64,000 nucleotides of DNA from NCBI GenBank assembly GCA_010672785.1, contig JAAHFX010000001.1, positions 267,265 through 331,264 on the forward strand, in the 5' to 3' direction. The DNA is from Sphaerospermopsis sp. SIO1G1. GTDB lineage: Bacteria; Cyanobacteriota; Cyanobacteriia; Cyanobacteriales; Nostocaceae. The notes beneath the pieces are model-generated. The model saw nothing but the letters and a program-made list of their open reading frames with translations, was not told where the DNA came from and did no database searches. A program made the position numbers and the translations under genes. Every line of letters starts with the position of its first letter. Positions within the stretch are counted from its first letter, which is position 1. Below are positions 38,759-48,722 of this stretch, piece after piece.

Positions 38759-39069
38759 TCAGTCTGTTTTTCTAATACTCCAATTAATCCATTTATTTGG
38801 ATCAGGACGATAGACTGTAATTAGAACTGCAAACCCTGTATCTTGATTATATGCCCACACACTATGAATAGGATCACCTTTCTCATTATGTCCATAAATC
38901 AAACAACTAGGATAGGGTTTATCACTTGGATAATCTTCGATTATTTCCCCTTGAATGACAGAAAAATTAATTTCATCTATCACTAAGTTATCGTTCTCTG
39001 CTTCTTCTTTTGCATGACGGGTTACAAAACCTGATTTAATTTAATTGCGACAATAATATTGTTAATCAT
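38759..39069 (-). pseudogene. DUF4258 toxin-like gene with probable N-terminal frameshift
   Basis: The main frame (38759-38983, GTG start, 74 residues) carries the conserved GEIIEDYPSDKPYPSCLIYG and H-VWAYN core of DUF4258. Upstream in the same frame the conserved FVTRHAKEEAENDN can be read back to a stop, with no good start codon. An ATG at 39069 opens a different frame (MINNIIVAIKLNQ) that stops at 39022-39024. Joining the two by a one-base shift near 39025-39040 restores a normal-length protein. So the gene looks frameshifted; a sequencing error or translation from the internal GTG remains possible. Confidence 0.6.
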
Positions 39070-39177
39070 AAATTAGGGTTAGTTAATATAAAATAAATCA
39101 TAATTAAATAAATTATAACACAATTCCTAATATTTCTAGATATAAAAGACAGAAAAATTAATAATCTATTTACTAGA

Positions 39178-39216
39178 TTGTAGGGTGTGTTAGAACTGAG
39201 TTCGTAACGCACCACT
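39178..39216. repeat. GTGCGTTACGAACTCCGTTCTAAC family repeat (inverted copy)
   Basis: TAGGGTGTGTTAGAACTGAG and the following TTCGTAACGCACC match, in reverse, the copies at 42598-42634 and 56258-56296. Confidence 0.7.
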
Positions 39217-39235
39217 CATTACCAAAGAATTACTA

Positions 39236-42200
39236 CTATTTACCAGGAATAAGCGGTAATTCAATATTTAATTTTTCCCCAATTTCCATCACATTATTAG
39301 CAAAATCTGCCATACCAGCTACCCCGGTAAAAGTTACAGTCGCAGCAGTTCCTAAAGCTAATAAACGCTTTTTCAATTTTGCTTGACTACGTTCATTTTC
39401 CGGTTTTTGAATTTCCGTTTCTACATCCTCAATATCAATAATAATATCGTCGCGGATCTCCTCTGGAAATTGGGTAGCAGTTTGACGTAAATTACTGATT
39501 AGTTGCATTAATTCTGCTGCATTTGCATTGTTATTCTGAGTTAAGTCACCGATTTGTTGACTGGTGTTGTCTTTGACTTTTTTGCCAACATTAGCATTGC
39601 CTATTTGTGCGCCTGAAAAGTCATTTGTGAATTGAGAACTTTCTGACATGGTAGTTACTTCCGCTTTATTATTAATTGGTCTACTAACAGCTAGTTTAGC
39701 AATATCTCGCATATCTTCGTAAGCATTTATATCATCTAAATAATTATTTTCTATTTGTGATCTACGACGTGATTCTAGTGATTCATAACCATCCAGCAGT
39801 TGACGTAAATCGAGTGTTAATCTTAGTTTACCAATAATAACTTTACTTTCACCCATCGCTTCCAATCCCAACAGTTCTTGATAGTCAAGGGGTGGATGTT
39901 TGGGATACCCAGGAACGGGAACAAATTCGCTGATTTCCAAGTTAGGAAGAGTTTTATGAATTCTTTGAAATTGATGACGCAGAATACCTAAAAATAAACG
40001 CCGGGTTTCTGGACGGCCACTAATAGTAATAAATATTTTTTTGTCTTCAGAATCAGCTTTGATGCGAGCAATATTATAAACTTCTTCTTGTTCTCGATAT
40101 GCCAACATTACACCACTACGCCAATAAATGGAATTATAAATTGTGTCGTGATTATTAACAATAAAACGGGAAATGATGCTGTCAGGGAGAACTTTGTAAT
40201 GATATTGAAATTCCAAGGTTTCCCCTTCCAATTCCGTTTCCTCTGGTTGATCTTTTGGTAAAAGTCCCGCAATCAAAAATTGAGGTGGTTGACATTCTAA
40301 TTGAAAGCAAAGTTCAAATTCCTTCATCAGATTGATCAGATAGTCGTGACGCTGAGTAGGGTAACGGTTGGGGTTAAGAATACGACTGAGATCCCAGGTA
40401 GTGAAAATACCTTTGCTTTTAGTTTTCAGGGTTTCATCACTCAGCAGTGCATAAATTCCTTCCGTCACCCAGTTGGGTTTGAGGACATTGGTATTTTTAA
40501 GGATGGGATGTTCACGGAAATTGAGAACTAAACCGAGACGATGCAGCAAGTCAATCAGTTGTTCTTGGTTGTGTTCTTCGGGGATTTTGTTTTCGTGACA
40601 GATACCAATGTAGCGGTTGTAGGTGATGAAGTCTTCACACATTAATTCCAGGTTTTGTTTAACTTCAAACCATGATAGAGGGAGAAGATCATAAACTTCT
40701 TTGAGTTGGGCAATTTCCTGGAAAATAGCGGTGCGAAGTTCATCAATACCGATATTATCTTGACAGGAAGTTTCCAGAATTGCCTGGATATTGGGATATT
40801 TTTCCCGTAATGCTTTGCGGTTAATATCTAAAGGTTGTTCATCTTTTTTGTTACCCACAATAATCACTGGAGACTCTCCACCAAAGCTGGCAATTAATTT
40901 CAACCAATATTCAATCCGGTTTTCTTCTTCGCTAGTGCGACAATTACAAACCAGGAGATAGAGACTACGCTTAGTCAGAAAAAACTGATGGGTAGCATGA
41001 TAAATTTCCTGGCCACCAAAATCCCAAACATTAAGACGAATATCTTTACTATTTACCTGCACATTCCAAGTTTCTACATTCAGTCCGTGGGTTTGGGATT
41101 GATTTTTGTCATATTGATTACGGATGAGTCGTTGAATTAGAGATGTTTTACCGACGCTACCTTGGCCGATGAGTAAGAGTTTAGCTTCATTGAGTGGACG
41201 TATTTCACCGCTACGGAGTAGTTGTAAGTAATTGAAAATTTCTTCAACTGAACCAATATCATGAGAAGATCCTAAAATTTCTGGTGAAATAGGAAGCGGA
41301 TTTCCCCGTAAATCTAGTTTTTCCAATTTCGGCAAACTTTCAATCGCTTCTGGTATTGCTGTGATTTGGTTGTTATGGAGGTGAAGATGGGTGAGATTGG
41401 TTAAATTAGCCAGCGCTTCTGGTATTGCTGTGATTTGGTTGTTATAGAGGTAAAGATGGGTGAGATTGGTTAAATTAGCCAGCGCTTCTGGTATTGCTGT
41501 GATTTGGTTGTTATAGAGGTAAAGATGGGTGAGATTGGTTAAATTAGCCAGCGCTTCTGGTATTGCTGTGATTTGGTTGTTTCTGAGGTAAAGATGGGTG
41601 AGATTGGTTAAATTAGCCAGCGCTTCTGGTATTGCTGTGATTTGGTTGATACTGAGGTAAAGATGGGTGAGATTGGTTAAATTAGCCAGCGCTTCTGGTA
41701 TTGCTGTGATTTGGTTGATACTGAGGTAAAGATGGGTGAGATTGGTTAAATTAGCCAGCGCTTCTGGTATTGCTGTGATTTGGTTGACACTGAGGTCAAG
41801 TTGGGTGAGATTGGTTAATTTAGCCAGCGCTTCTGGTATTGCTGTGATTTGGTTAAAACTGAGGTCAAGATGGGTGAGATTGGTTAATTTAGCCAGCGCT
41901 TCTGGTATTGCTGTGATTTGGTTAAAACTGAGGTAAAGATGGGTGAGATTGGTTAAATTAGCCAGCGCTTCTGGTATTGCTGTGATTTGGTTAAAACTGA
42001 GGTAAAGATGGGTGAGATTGGTTAAATTAGCCAGCGCTTCTGGTATTGCTGTGATTTGGTTAAAACTGAGGTAAAGATAGGTGAGATTGGTTAAATTAGC
42101 CAGCGCTTCTGGTATTGCTGTGATTTGGTTCTCACTGAGGTGAAGATAGGTGAGATTGGTTAATTTACCAATTTCTCCAGGTAATTCCGTCAACCCTTGT

Positions 42201-42274
42201 TCTGACAGGTCTAACTCTGTCCAACCCTCAGCCGCAGCGCAGTCTATCAGTGCCAATAACTCATCTTGATTCAT
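39236..42274 (-). CDS. ROCO-family protein: LRR - Roc GTPase - COR - C-terminal module
   Basis: A 1012-residue multidomain GTPase related to bacterial Roco proteins (the LRRK2 lineage). Residues 38-313 are twelve 23-residue leucine-rich repeats of the LTNLTHLYL-x2-NQITAIPEALAN type, flanked by one diverged repeat on each side. The Roc domain has the P-loop GQGSVGKTS (370-378), DFGGQE (418-423) and NKKD (475-478). A COR dimerisation region covers ~520-830. From about residue 880 there is a separate module (SGAQIGNANVGKKV, then a helix pair, then a hydrophobic LLALGTAATVTFTGVAGMA helix), possibly a membrane-acting effector. Signalling role inferred. Confidence 0.9.
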   Translation of the reverse strand: MNQDELLALIDCAAAEGWTELDLSEQGLTELPGEIGKLTNLTYLHLSENQITAIPEALANLTNLTYLYLSFNQITAIPEALANLTNLTHLYLSFNQITAIPEALANLTNLTHLYLSFNQITAIPEALAKLTNLTHLDLSFNQITAIPEALAKLTNLTQLDLSVNQITAIPEALANLTNLTHLYLSINQITAIPEALANLTNLTHLYLSINQITAIPEALANLTNLTHLYLRNNQITAIPEALANLTNLTHLYLYNNQITAIPEALANLTNLTHLYLYNNQITAIPEALANLTNLTHLHLHNNQITAIPEAIESLPKLEKLDLRGNPLPISPEILGSSHDIGSVEEIFNYLQLLRSGEIRPLNEAKLLLIGQGSVGKTSLIQRLIRNQYDKNQSQTHGLNVETWNVQVNSKDIRLNVWDFGGQEIYHATHQFFLTKRSLYLLVCNCRTSEEENRIEYWLKLIASFGGESPVIIVGNKKDEQPLDINRKALREKYPNIQAILETSCQDNIGIDELRTAIFQEIAQLKEVYDLLPLSWFEVKQNLELMCEDFITYNRYIGICHENKIPEEHNQEQLIDLLHRLGLVLNFREHPILKNTNVLKPNWVTEGIYALLSDETLKTKSKGIFTTWDLSRILNPNRYPTQRHDYLINLMKEFELCFQLECQPPQFLIAGLLPKDQPEETELEGETLEFQYHYKVLPDSIISRFIVNNHDTIYNSIYWRSGVMLAYREQEEVYNIARIKADSEDKKIFITISGRPETRRLFLGILRHQFQRIHKTLPNLEISEFVPVPGYPKHPPLDYQELLGLEAMGESKVIIGKLRLTLDLRQLLDGYESLESRRRSQIENNYLDDINAYEDMRDIAKLAVSRPINNKAEVTTMSESSQFTNDFSGAQIGNANVGKKVKDNTSQQIGDLTQNNNANAAELMQLISNLRQTATQFPEEIRDDIIIDIEDVETEIQKPENERSQAKLKKRLLALGTAATVTFTGVAGMADFANNVMEIGEKLNIELPLIPGK
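41336..42163 (-). repeat. Twelve near-identical 69-bp LRR-coding tandem repeats
   Basis: Each unit encodes one 23-residue LRR. Most units differ only at the codons for the variable positions (YLYL/HLYL/HLDL/QLDL and SFN/SIN/RNN/YNN/HNN), with synonymous positions nearly invariant. This indicates recent expansion or homogenisation. Confidence 0.92.
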
Positions 42275-42821
42275 GATTCCCAGGAAAAGAAAATAACAGA
42301 ACTTACATACAGTTTAGGAACTTTTTCATATCATGTCGGCATAATCACTTGCGATATAACTGGTGTGTGCAGAAATCTGAAAATTCTGATCCCCATGCAC
42401 CCTGCGGCCTTAATGATAAGTATTTCACTGGACATGATTAGGACTTACGTCGCAATGATAATAAGTAGTCATTACGAGCGACAGCGACGTAATCGCAAAA
42501 ATTCTGGGATTGCTTCCTTATGTCGCAATGACAGTATTTGAAGTAGGTTTTGGATAAGTTCTGTTGTTATTAAATATAGCACCAAATCCTTAATCATGGT
42601 GCGTTACGAACTCCGTTCTAACACACCCTACAATACCTATATAGACATTTTATTTTGTCAGAATCAGGATGTCCAGGATTGAAGGATGTACAGGATTGAA
42701 CTTACTAATTACTTGATCAGGACTTACGCAAAACATCTATAAAACTCTCATTCCTCTGCGTTCTCTGCGTTCTCTGTGGTTCGATATTCCGTGAATTCTG
42801 CGTAAGTCCTATTTATATGTA
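42275..42821. other. Repeat-dense intergenic region
   Basis: No gene supported. Repeats seen: a ~55-bp unit at 42350-42405 (inverted copy near 53825-53880), a MITE-like element with 'gtcgcaatgacag' core (42440-42563), the GTGCGTTACGAACTCC repeat (42598-42634), and a MITE with perfect 12-bp ends (42719-42810). Confidence 0.65.
42719..42810. repeat. MITE with perfect 12-bp terminal inverted repeats
   Basis: Left end AGGACTTACGCA (42719-42730), right end TGCGTAAGTCCT (42799-42810), total 92 bp. The interior carries 'ctctgcgttctctg' repeats. Confidence 0.8.
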
Positions 42822-43628
42822 TTAGGAATTATTAATGTTTCCAAATAGTGTCTCCCAATCAATTTTATCAGGTCTTTGACCTTGATTAACTATGGCAAAA
42901 ATCTGATTTTCTGTATTGGAATAAAATAAACTTTCTACGCAAGCAGCAGCTACATCTATCCGACTAGCATCACCATTGAGTTGATCACCTTTTTCTAAAA
43001 CAACTCCTAATTTACCCTCTGTGCTTATTTTTAAAAGAGTTGCTAAATCATAAGCAGTAAAAGGGCCATCAACCAAACGTCCAGGACGAATAATTGTGTA
43101 GGGAATACCTGAGTTAATAATGGCGTTTTCTCCTTTTTCTTTAGCATCTAGACTACCAAAACCATTGAGGATTTTATAAGGAAATTGATTTTTTCTTTCT
43201 ACTCCACTGGAAGAAACAAAGACGAATCTTTGTAAGTTTTGAGGTGCAGCTTTAACTAGATTTTCAACTGCTTGGTAATCAACTATTAAAGGTGTATTTT
43301 TAGCTTTGCTTTCTATTAATTGAGAATTAAATAAAGCTTGTCCCCATTCTAAGATATTAGGTTGTGGATCAAATTCCCATCTCTCAGAAGGAAAAGCAGT
43401 TGTTCCTGTACAACAAATAATTGAAGTAATGTTTAACATTGCTGGGGGGAGAGTTTCTGGTTCGCGGATGTCACCGATAGCAATTTCTACTTTGTCCGCA
43501 AACATTTTTTCTGCTTTTGCTGCATTGCGGGTGAGAATGCGAACTGATAAACCTTTTTCTAGAAGTTTGCTAACTACAAGTTGTCCAACTCCACCGGTTG
43601 CACCAGGAACTAAGATTAAATCTGACAT
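42822..43628 (-). CDS. Atypical SDR-family NAD(P)-binding oxidoreductase
   Basis: A 268-residue Rossmann-fold protein of the NmrA/atypical SDR type. The nucleotide-binding motif GATGGVGQLVVSKLLEKG is at 8-25, with an RILTRN segment typical of NADP binding, the VSSSGVERK active-site-like region and a YTIIRPGRL stretch. Similar cyanobacterial/plastid proteins act as chaperone-like or redox-sensing factors. Exact role unknown. Monocistronic. Confidence 0.85.
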   Translation of the reverse strand: MSDLILVPGATGGVGQLVVSKLLEKGLSVRILTRNAAKAEKMFADKVEIAIGDIREPETLPPAMLNITSIICCTGTTAFPSERWEFDPQPNILEWGQALFNSQLIESKAKNTPLIVDYQAVENLVKAAPQNLQRFVFVSSSGVERKNQFPYKILNGFGSLDAKEKGENAIINSGIPYTIIRPGRLVDGPFTAYDLATLLKISTEGKLGVVLEKGDQLNGDASRIDVAAACVESLFYSNTENQIFAIVNQGQRPDKIDWETLFGNINNS

Positions 43629-43698
43629 AAAAAGTGATTATTTATGTTGTGTAAATACTTTGATTTTATCATTAATAAAGCCAGAAAAATAAAATTTT

Positions 43699-43785
43699 TA
43701 CTTACGCATTTTTACGAAAAGTTAGGGTTGAAAATTGCTTCCTTTCGTCACAATGACGGTATATAAAGGAGGTTTTGGGTAAGTT
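43699..43785. repeat. MITE-like element, 'cacaatgacgg' subtype
   Basis: Begins TACTTACGCA and ends GGGTAAGTT, with core TTGCTTCCTTTCGTCACAAT. Related to elements at 42440-42563 and 45283-45360. Confidence 0.55.
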
Positions 43786-43874
43786 ATGAAAATGATAGTT
43801 TAATGCTAAAATTTAAACAAGCAAAGGCACAAATAAGAAAGTTAACTTTCCCAAAAAAGTGGTTTGGATATTGT

Positions 43875-44339
43875 TTAAACGTCGAGAATAATTTGAGTAT
43901 TACCTTTATGGCCATGAATGAATTCAATTTGTTCTAAACCACCGATATACCAAGCAGTGGAGGTAAATTCAGTTAACCATTGCATTACCGCTAAACCACC
44001 AAAACTCTTAAAATAACATCCAACAGCAACTATACCAGTACCGCTAATACCTGTGACATCTTTTTTCCTAACTAATTGAAAAGTATTGATTTCGTATCCA
44101 TTCAATGAAGAATCTGCAAAGATGATCTTTCGGCCTCGTTTTGCTTGTAAGGTTTGGAATGATGGAAAAGATAGGAATGTACCGTGACTAGCATTTGGGA
44201 AACTGCGAGCGATCGCTACTTGTTGATCTGGCAAAATGACACCTCCCGCTATAACTTGTAATAAGGGTGGTTTGTCTGGTTGAATTAACCACAATGGGGT
44301 AGTTTTAGGCTGCATATATAAGTGTGAATAAAAAATCAA
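43875..44339 (-). CDS. Conserved hypothetical protein
   Basis: Up to 154 residues; ATG 44315 (MQPKTTPLWLIQ) is the likelier start because the upstream residues are untypical. I do not recognise a family. Visible features are a Gly-rich segment SGTGIVAVGCYF near the middle and a mixed alpha/beta character with no signal peptide or membrane helix. No operon context. Confidence 0.55.
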   Translation of the reverse strand: MIFYSHLYMQPKTTPLWLIQPDKPPLLQVIAGGVILPDQQVAIARSFPNASHGTFLSFPSFQTLQAKRGRKIIFADSSLNGYEINTFQLVRKKDVTGISGTGIVAVGCYFKSFGGLAVMQWLTEFTSTAWYIGGLEQIEFIHGHKGNTQIILDV

Positions 44340-44493
44340 ACTTTGTTCAGTATTATACGGAATAACTAGTTAAATGAGTGAAATATGTAACTAATGATAT
44401 ATAAACCATGTTACCAAGATGATCATCATGATCAGCTTGAATTTAATGGTGTCATTACAATTGAGAAATTAATTTATTATGTAATGTATTCCG

Positions 44494-44922
44494 ATGAAAA
44501 AAAAGACTAAAAAAATATATAAACAGTCAGGAGTAATTCCATATCGTATTCAAGATGGTAAAATCCAAGTTTTATTAATTTCTACTCGTAAAAGTCAACG
44601 TTGGGTAATTCCTAAAGGTGGAATTTGTAAAGGAATGACTCCACCAGACTCAGCAGCTAAAGAAGCTTGGGAAGAAGCTGGAGTTATTGGCCAAGTAAAG
44701 ACGGAAAAAATAGGTGCTTATAAATATCGAAAGCAGGGTAATGTTTATAGAGTTAATTTATTTTGGTTACCAGTAGAAAAGGTTTTGGAAGATTGGCCAG
44801 AAGCTGGAGAAAGAAGCAGAATTTGGTTAGATATTCATCATGCTGCTATGATAGTCCAGGAAAATTCACTCAAAAAAATTTTGCAATCTTCTCAAAACCA
44901 AATGACGGAAATGATCATATAA
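44494..44922 (+). CDS. Nudix hydrolase
   Basis: A 142-residue Nudix-fold hydrolase of the DIPP-like (diphosphoinositol/dinucleoside polyphosphate) type, starting QSGVIPYRI. The Nudix box is at 42-64 (GGICKGMTPPDSAAKEAWEE and AGV). The catalytic Glu57, Glu60 and Glu61 are kept, but the first box Glu (GX5E) is Met48 and the REU Arg is Lys56, so the box is mildly atypical. Substrate unknown. Confidence 0.88.
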   Translation: MKKKTKKIYKQSGVIPYRIQDGKIQVLLISTRKSQRWVIPKGGICKGMTPPDSAAKEAWEEAGVIGQVKTEKIGAYKYRKQGNVYRVNLFWLPVEKVLEDWPEAGERSRIWLDIHHAAMIVQENSLKKILQSSQNQMTEMII

Positions 44923-45497
44923 ATGCTATTTTTACTTCATTATTTGTAAGCTATAGGCAATTTTTCACCATCGGTCATTTTTCTGTTTTCTGCTTAGGAA
45001 ATATGTGAGTTTTGTGGATACGGAACTTCTCTTAATAAATGACTAACTAAAAGTTTCAGGAGGAATAAAGGTAAAAACCATTCTAATCCTGGTGTTGGTA
45101 AAAATAAATAGCGATCAACAAATAGATATTATCAAGAGTTATTTGCAACCAAAGTTAAAAAGTAAGTAGGGTTTTTTATAACTGATATCAACTGAATGTA
45201 AAACCTTAATTTTACAAGGAGATAAATTTATCTTAATAAGCATGATATTTTTTATAATTATTGAACCAAATTGAATGGATTCAGGACTTACGAAAAACCT
45301 AATTAAAATACTGTCATTGCGACGTAAGAAAGCAATCTACAACCTAGACATTTTGTGTAATTAGGTATGTTATTGGCAGGCAAGATGTCCACCCCACAAT
45401 AGTTTCATTCTTATGATTTGTACCTCAATTGATTTAAAATATTAGCCCGGATATCAATTTCCGGGCCAGTCAAAATGGGGATTTTAGGAAATGGAAA
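44923..45497. other. Intergenic region with repeats
   Basis: Contains a half MITE (from AGGACTTACG at 45283, with 'gtcattgcgacgtaag' core) and a diverged hairpin repeat (45374-45402). No gene is supported. Confidence 0.5.
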
Positions 45498-48400
45498 TTA
45501 GGCGATCGCAGATAAATTTACTTCCACAATCATATCATTGAAATCACTATCACCACCACCAACTAAATCTTCAAATCCAAAGGTGTTATCTCCCAATAAA
45601 CGCACATGATCTACACCATCTGAATTAGCACCTAAATAGGTAAAGAAAACATCTGGATCATTACCAGAATTACCATCTGAAATAGCATCAGGTGTACCAT
45701 CAACAATGAGGAATGGTGCATAAATTGCACCACCTGTTAAAGTTCCGGTAAAGGTAGCTGTGTTACCGTTATCAACACTCAAACCAAGGCTACTTAAATG
45801 TTGATTAACAGCAGCTTGAGTATAACCTGATTCTCCTGGTAATAAGTCAGAAATACCATCACCATCAACATCAATTCCACCGTTTTCATCAGTGACTTGA
45901 TAAAACCCAACATAGTTATCAAATTCTGCTTCTCGATAGACTGTAAATTCAGCATTTACTGAACCTACCACATCACGTAAATCAATTAGTTCTCCTTGGG
46001 GAAGATTTTGTGAAGTAGTACCTAATGGTAAAGGATTATCTGTTGCTTGAATGTTAACAATTAAATCGTTAAAACTCTGACCATTATCAGTATCATATTC
46101 CCAACTGAGAGAAAAATTATTCTCACTTATTTCCGAAATTTGTAGAGTTGAAGAGTCAGGGAAAATGACATTATTCAAAGATGTAATTCCAGCTTGGACA
46201 GAATCAGTAGAACCATTTCTAACTAGATAAAATCTCAAGTTATCGTTGTTATTAAAGCCTAACAATTTCTGGATATTGTTAATATCAAATTGGTTAGGAA
46301 TGTTAGAAATTGTGGAGAAGACGATATTACTTCTGGTTAATGCTGCTTGAGTATAACCATCTTCACCAGGGTTAATACCATCAATTGTTCCTTGTTGATC
46401 ATCAACAGTAAATACTGCTATTTCGTTAACGTCGCTAGAATCTTTTCCTGTTAACTGTACTTCCAGTCTTGCTGTATTGTTATTGCTTTCAATTCTGAAA
46501 ACATCATCACTAATTTGTACTAATCTGGTAGTTATATTATCTCCACTACCATCATTTACATCCCCATCATTTCCATCATTTCCAGAATTTCCACCACCGT
46601 CATTAGGATCATTCTGAGTGATATCATTCACATTAATAGTGAATTGTTCGTTAAAAGAAAGTCCTCCCAAATCAGTTGTGACAACACTAATATTGTAACT
46701 GGATCTATTTTCAAAATCAGGAGATTGATTGATTCTTAAAGTATTACCTGCAATAGTAAAAGCATCATTGTCAACAACACCAGCTTCTAAACTGTAAGTG
46801 AAACTATCACCAGCATTTGCATCAGTGGTTGTGAATTGACCAATGATAGCATTGTCTCCTACATTTTCATCAATATTAGTGGAATTTAAAGTTAAATCTG
46901 TAGGTGCTGTATTTGCATTAATACCTGCGTCATCTACATCATTAATATTGATGGTAAATTGTTGTTGATAGGAAAGTCCACCTTGATCTGTAGTTGTGAC
47001 TCGAATAATATAATTAGATTTGCCTTCAAAGTCAGGAGATTGATTAATTCTTAAAGTATTACCTTCAATGGTAAAAGCAGAATTATCACCAAAACCATCA
47101 TCCAAAGTATAGGTAAAACTTTGTCCTTGTGCATTAGGATCAACGGTAGTAAATTGACCAATTACAGCATTCTCACCAATATTTTCATCAACAGTATTGT
47201 TGCTTAAAGTTAAATCTGTCGGCGCATTATTTACCCCAAAAATAACATAACTTTCGCCAGCACGGGAAGAAGTAAAGGGAGCGCCAATAATCAAATCAGC
47301 AATACCATCACCATTAACATCTCCTGCATCACTAACAGAAACACCTAAATTATTACCTGCTGATTTACCATTGATAACAAAGCCATTTGTACCATCAATA
47401 TCAGCGAGGTTGATAGTGGAATTAAAGTTATTTTGACCAAAAACTACATAACTTTGGCCGGAACTTTCACCATTAGGATCGGCATTATTAGCACTTATTA
47501 ATAAGTCATCAATACCGTCACCACTGACATCACCAATACCACTTACAGAAAAACCAGAATTATCAAATTCATTAATACCGTTGATGATAAAACCATTAGT
47601 ACCATCAAATTGAATTTGGGTGAGGTCTAAATTGGTATTGAAGTTACCATTTTGTCCATAAATTACATATGTAATTCCTGAATTTAGAACCCCATTTCCA
47701 TCATCATCATGAGCGCCGATAATTAAATCATCAATTCCATCAGCATTAACATCTCCTGCACTGCTAACGGAAAAACCAAATTTAGAATCTCCTACACCAT
47801 TGATAATGAAACCATCATTAATATTCAGGTTATCAATATCTAAACTGGCATTAAAACCTGTTTCTTTACCATATATAATGTATGCTTGACCGGAATTTGT
47901 ACCATTCTGGTTAGCTTGGGGAGCGCCAATAATTAAATCATCAAAACCATCATTATTGATATCACCTGCATTACTAACAGATAACCCGGAATTGTCTTCT
48001 ATTTGATTACCATTAATGACAAAACCATTGCTACCATTCAAGTTATTCAGGTTAACAGTATTATTAAAGTTCGCTCTACCAAATACTACATAGCTTTGCC
48101 CAGGTTTGCCATTGTTAGTTGTAAAAGCATTAGGAGCGCCAATAATTAAATCATCAAAACCATCATTATTGATATCACCTGCATTGCTAACAGAGTACCC
48201 TAATTGATCTTGAGCAGTTAAACCTTCAATGATAAAACCATTGTTGCTATTAATGTCAGATGGATTAATAATTGGAGTCGAACTAAAGCTAGTTTTGCCA
48301 AAAATTACATAGCTAAATCCGATATTTTCTCTGTTATTGATATCACCGAAAGGAGCGCCAACAATTAAATCATCAATACCGTCACCGTTAACATCTCCAG

Positions 48401-48722
48401 CATTACTGACAGCACGTCCTAATGCTTCACTTTCCGTCGTTCCTAAGATTGTAAAACCATTAAGTCCATCTAGACTAGAAACATCAATTGTAGTTGGAAA
48501 ATCTTCGTTACTACCAAAGATTATATAACTAGCTCCGGCGTTATTAATACCATTGGGATCTGTTTGTGGAGCGCCAACAATTAAATCACCAATACCGTCA
48601 CCGTTAATATCGCCAGCACTACTAACGGAGTAACCTAAATTATCATCATTGCTGCTACCATTAACGATAGTAAAACCTGTTGTGCTATCAAATGTAGAGA
48701 GATCAAAAAAGTTTTCAGACAT
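45498..48722 (-). CDS. Large FG-GAP (integrin-alpha-like) / cadherin-like surface protein
   Basis: A 1074-residue protein. Residues ~15-500 hold seven FG-GAP units with the calcium-binding pattern GDINGDGIDDLIVGAP, predicted to form a seven-bladed beta-propeller. Two cadherin-like units follow (NAPTDLTLSNNTVDENIG near 500; a second near 605), then a Gly/Asn/Asp linker, and a C-terminal DUF4114-like region ending in GGGDSDFNDMIVEV. No classical signal peptide is seen, which fits type I secretion of such calcium-binding cyanobacterial proteins. Probably extracellular; the ligand is unknown. Confidence 0.88.
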   Translation of the reverse strand: MSENFFDLSTFDSTTGFTIVNGSSNDDNLGYSVSSAGDINGDGIGDLIVGAPQTDPNGINNAGASYIIFGSNEDFPTTIDVSSLDGLNGFTILGTTESEALGRAVSNAGDVNGDGIDDLIVGAPFGDINNRENIGFSYVIFGKTSFSSTPIINPSDINSNNGFIIEGLTAQDQLGYSVSNAGDINNDGFDDLIIGAPNAFTTNNGKPGQSYVVFGRANFNNTVNLNNLNGSNGFVINGNQIEDNSGLSVSNAGDINNDGFDDLIIGAPQANQNGTNSGQAYIIYGKETGFNASLDIDNLNINDGFIINGVGDSKFGFSVSSAGDVNADGIDDLIIGAHDDDGNGVLNSGITYVIYGQNGNFNTNLDLTQIQFDGTNGFIINGINEFDNSGFSVSGIGDVSGDGIDDLLISANNADPNGESSGQSYVVFGQNNFNSTINLADIDGTNGFVINGKSAGNNLGVSVSDAGDVNGDGIADLIIGAPFTSSRAGESYVIFGVNNAPTDLTLSNNTVDENIGENAVIGQFTTVDPNAQGQSFTYTLDDGFGDNSAFTIEGNTLRINQSPDFEGKSNYIIRVTTTDQGGLSYQQQFTININDVDDAGINANTAPTDLTLNSTNIDENVGDNAIIGQFTTTDANAGDSFTYSLEAGVVDNDAFTIAGNTLRINQSPDFENRSSYNISVVTTDLGGLSFNEQFTINVNDITQNDPNDGGGNSGNDGNDGDVNDGSGDNITTRLVQISDDVFRIESNNNTARLEVQLTGKDSSDVNEIAVFTVDDQQGTIDGINPGEDGYTQAALTRSNIVFSTISNIPNQFDINNIQKLLGFNNNDNLRFYLVRNGSTDSVQAGITSLNNVIFPDSSTLQISEISENNFSLSWEYDTDNGQSFNDLIVNIQATDNPLPLGTTSQNLPQGELIDLRDVVGSVNAEFTVYREAEFDNYVGFYQVTDENGGIDVDGDGISDLLPGESGYTQAAVNQHLSSLGLSVDNGNTATFTGTLTGGAIYAPFLIVDGTPDAISDGNSGNDPDVFFTYLGANSDGVDHVRLLGDNTFGFEDLVGGGDSDFNDMIVEVNLSAIA

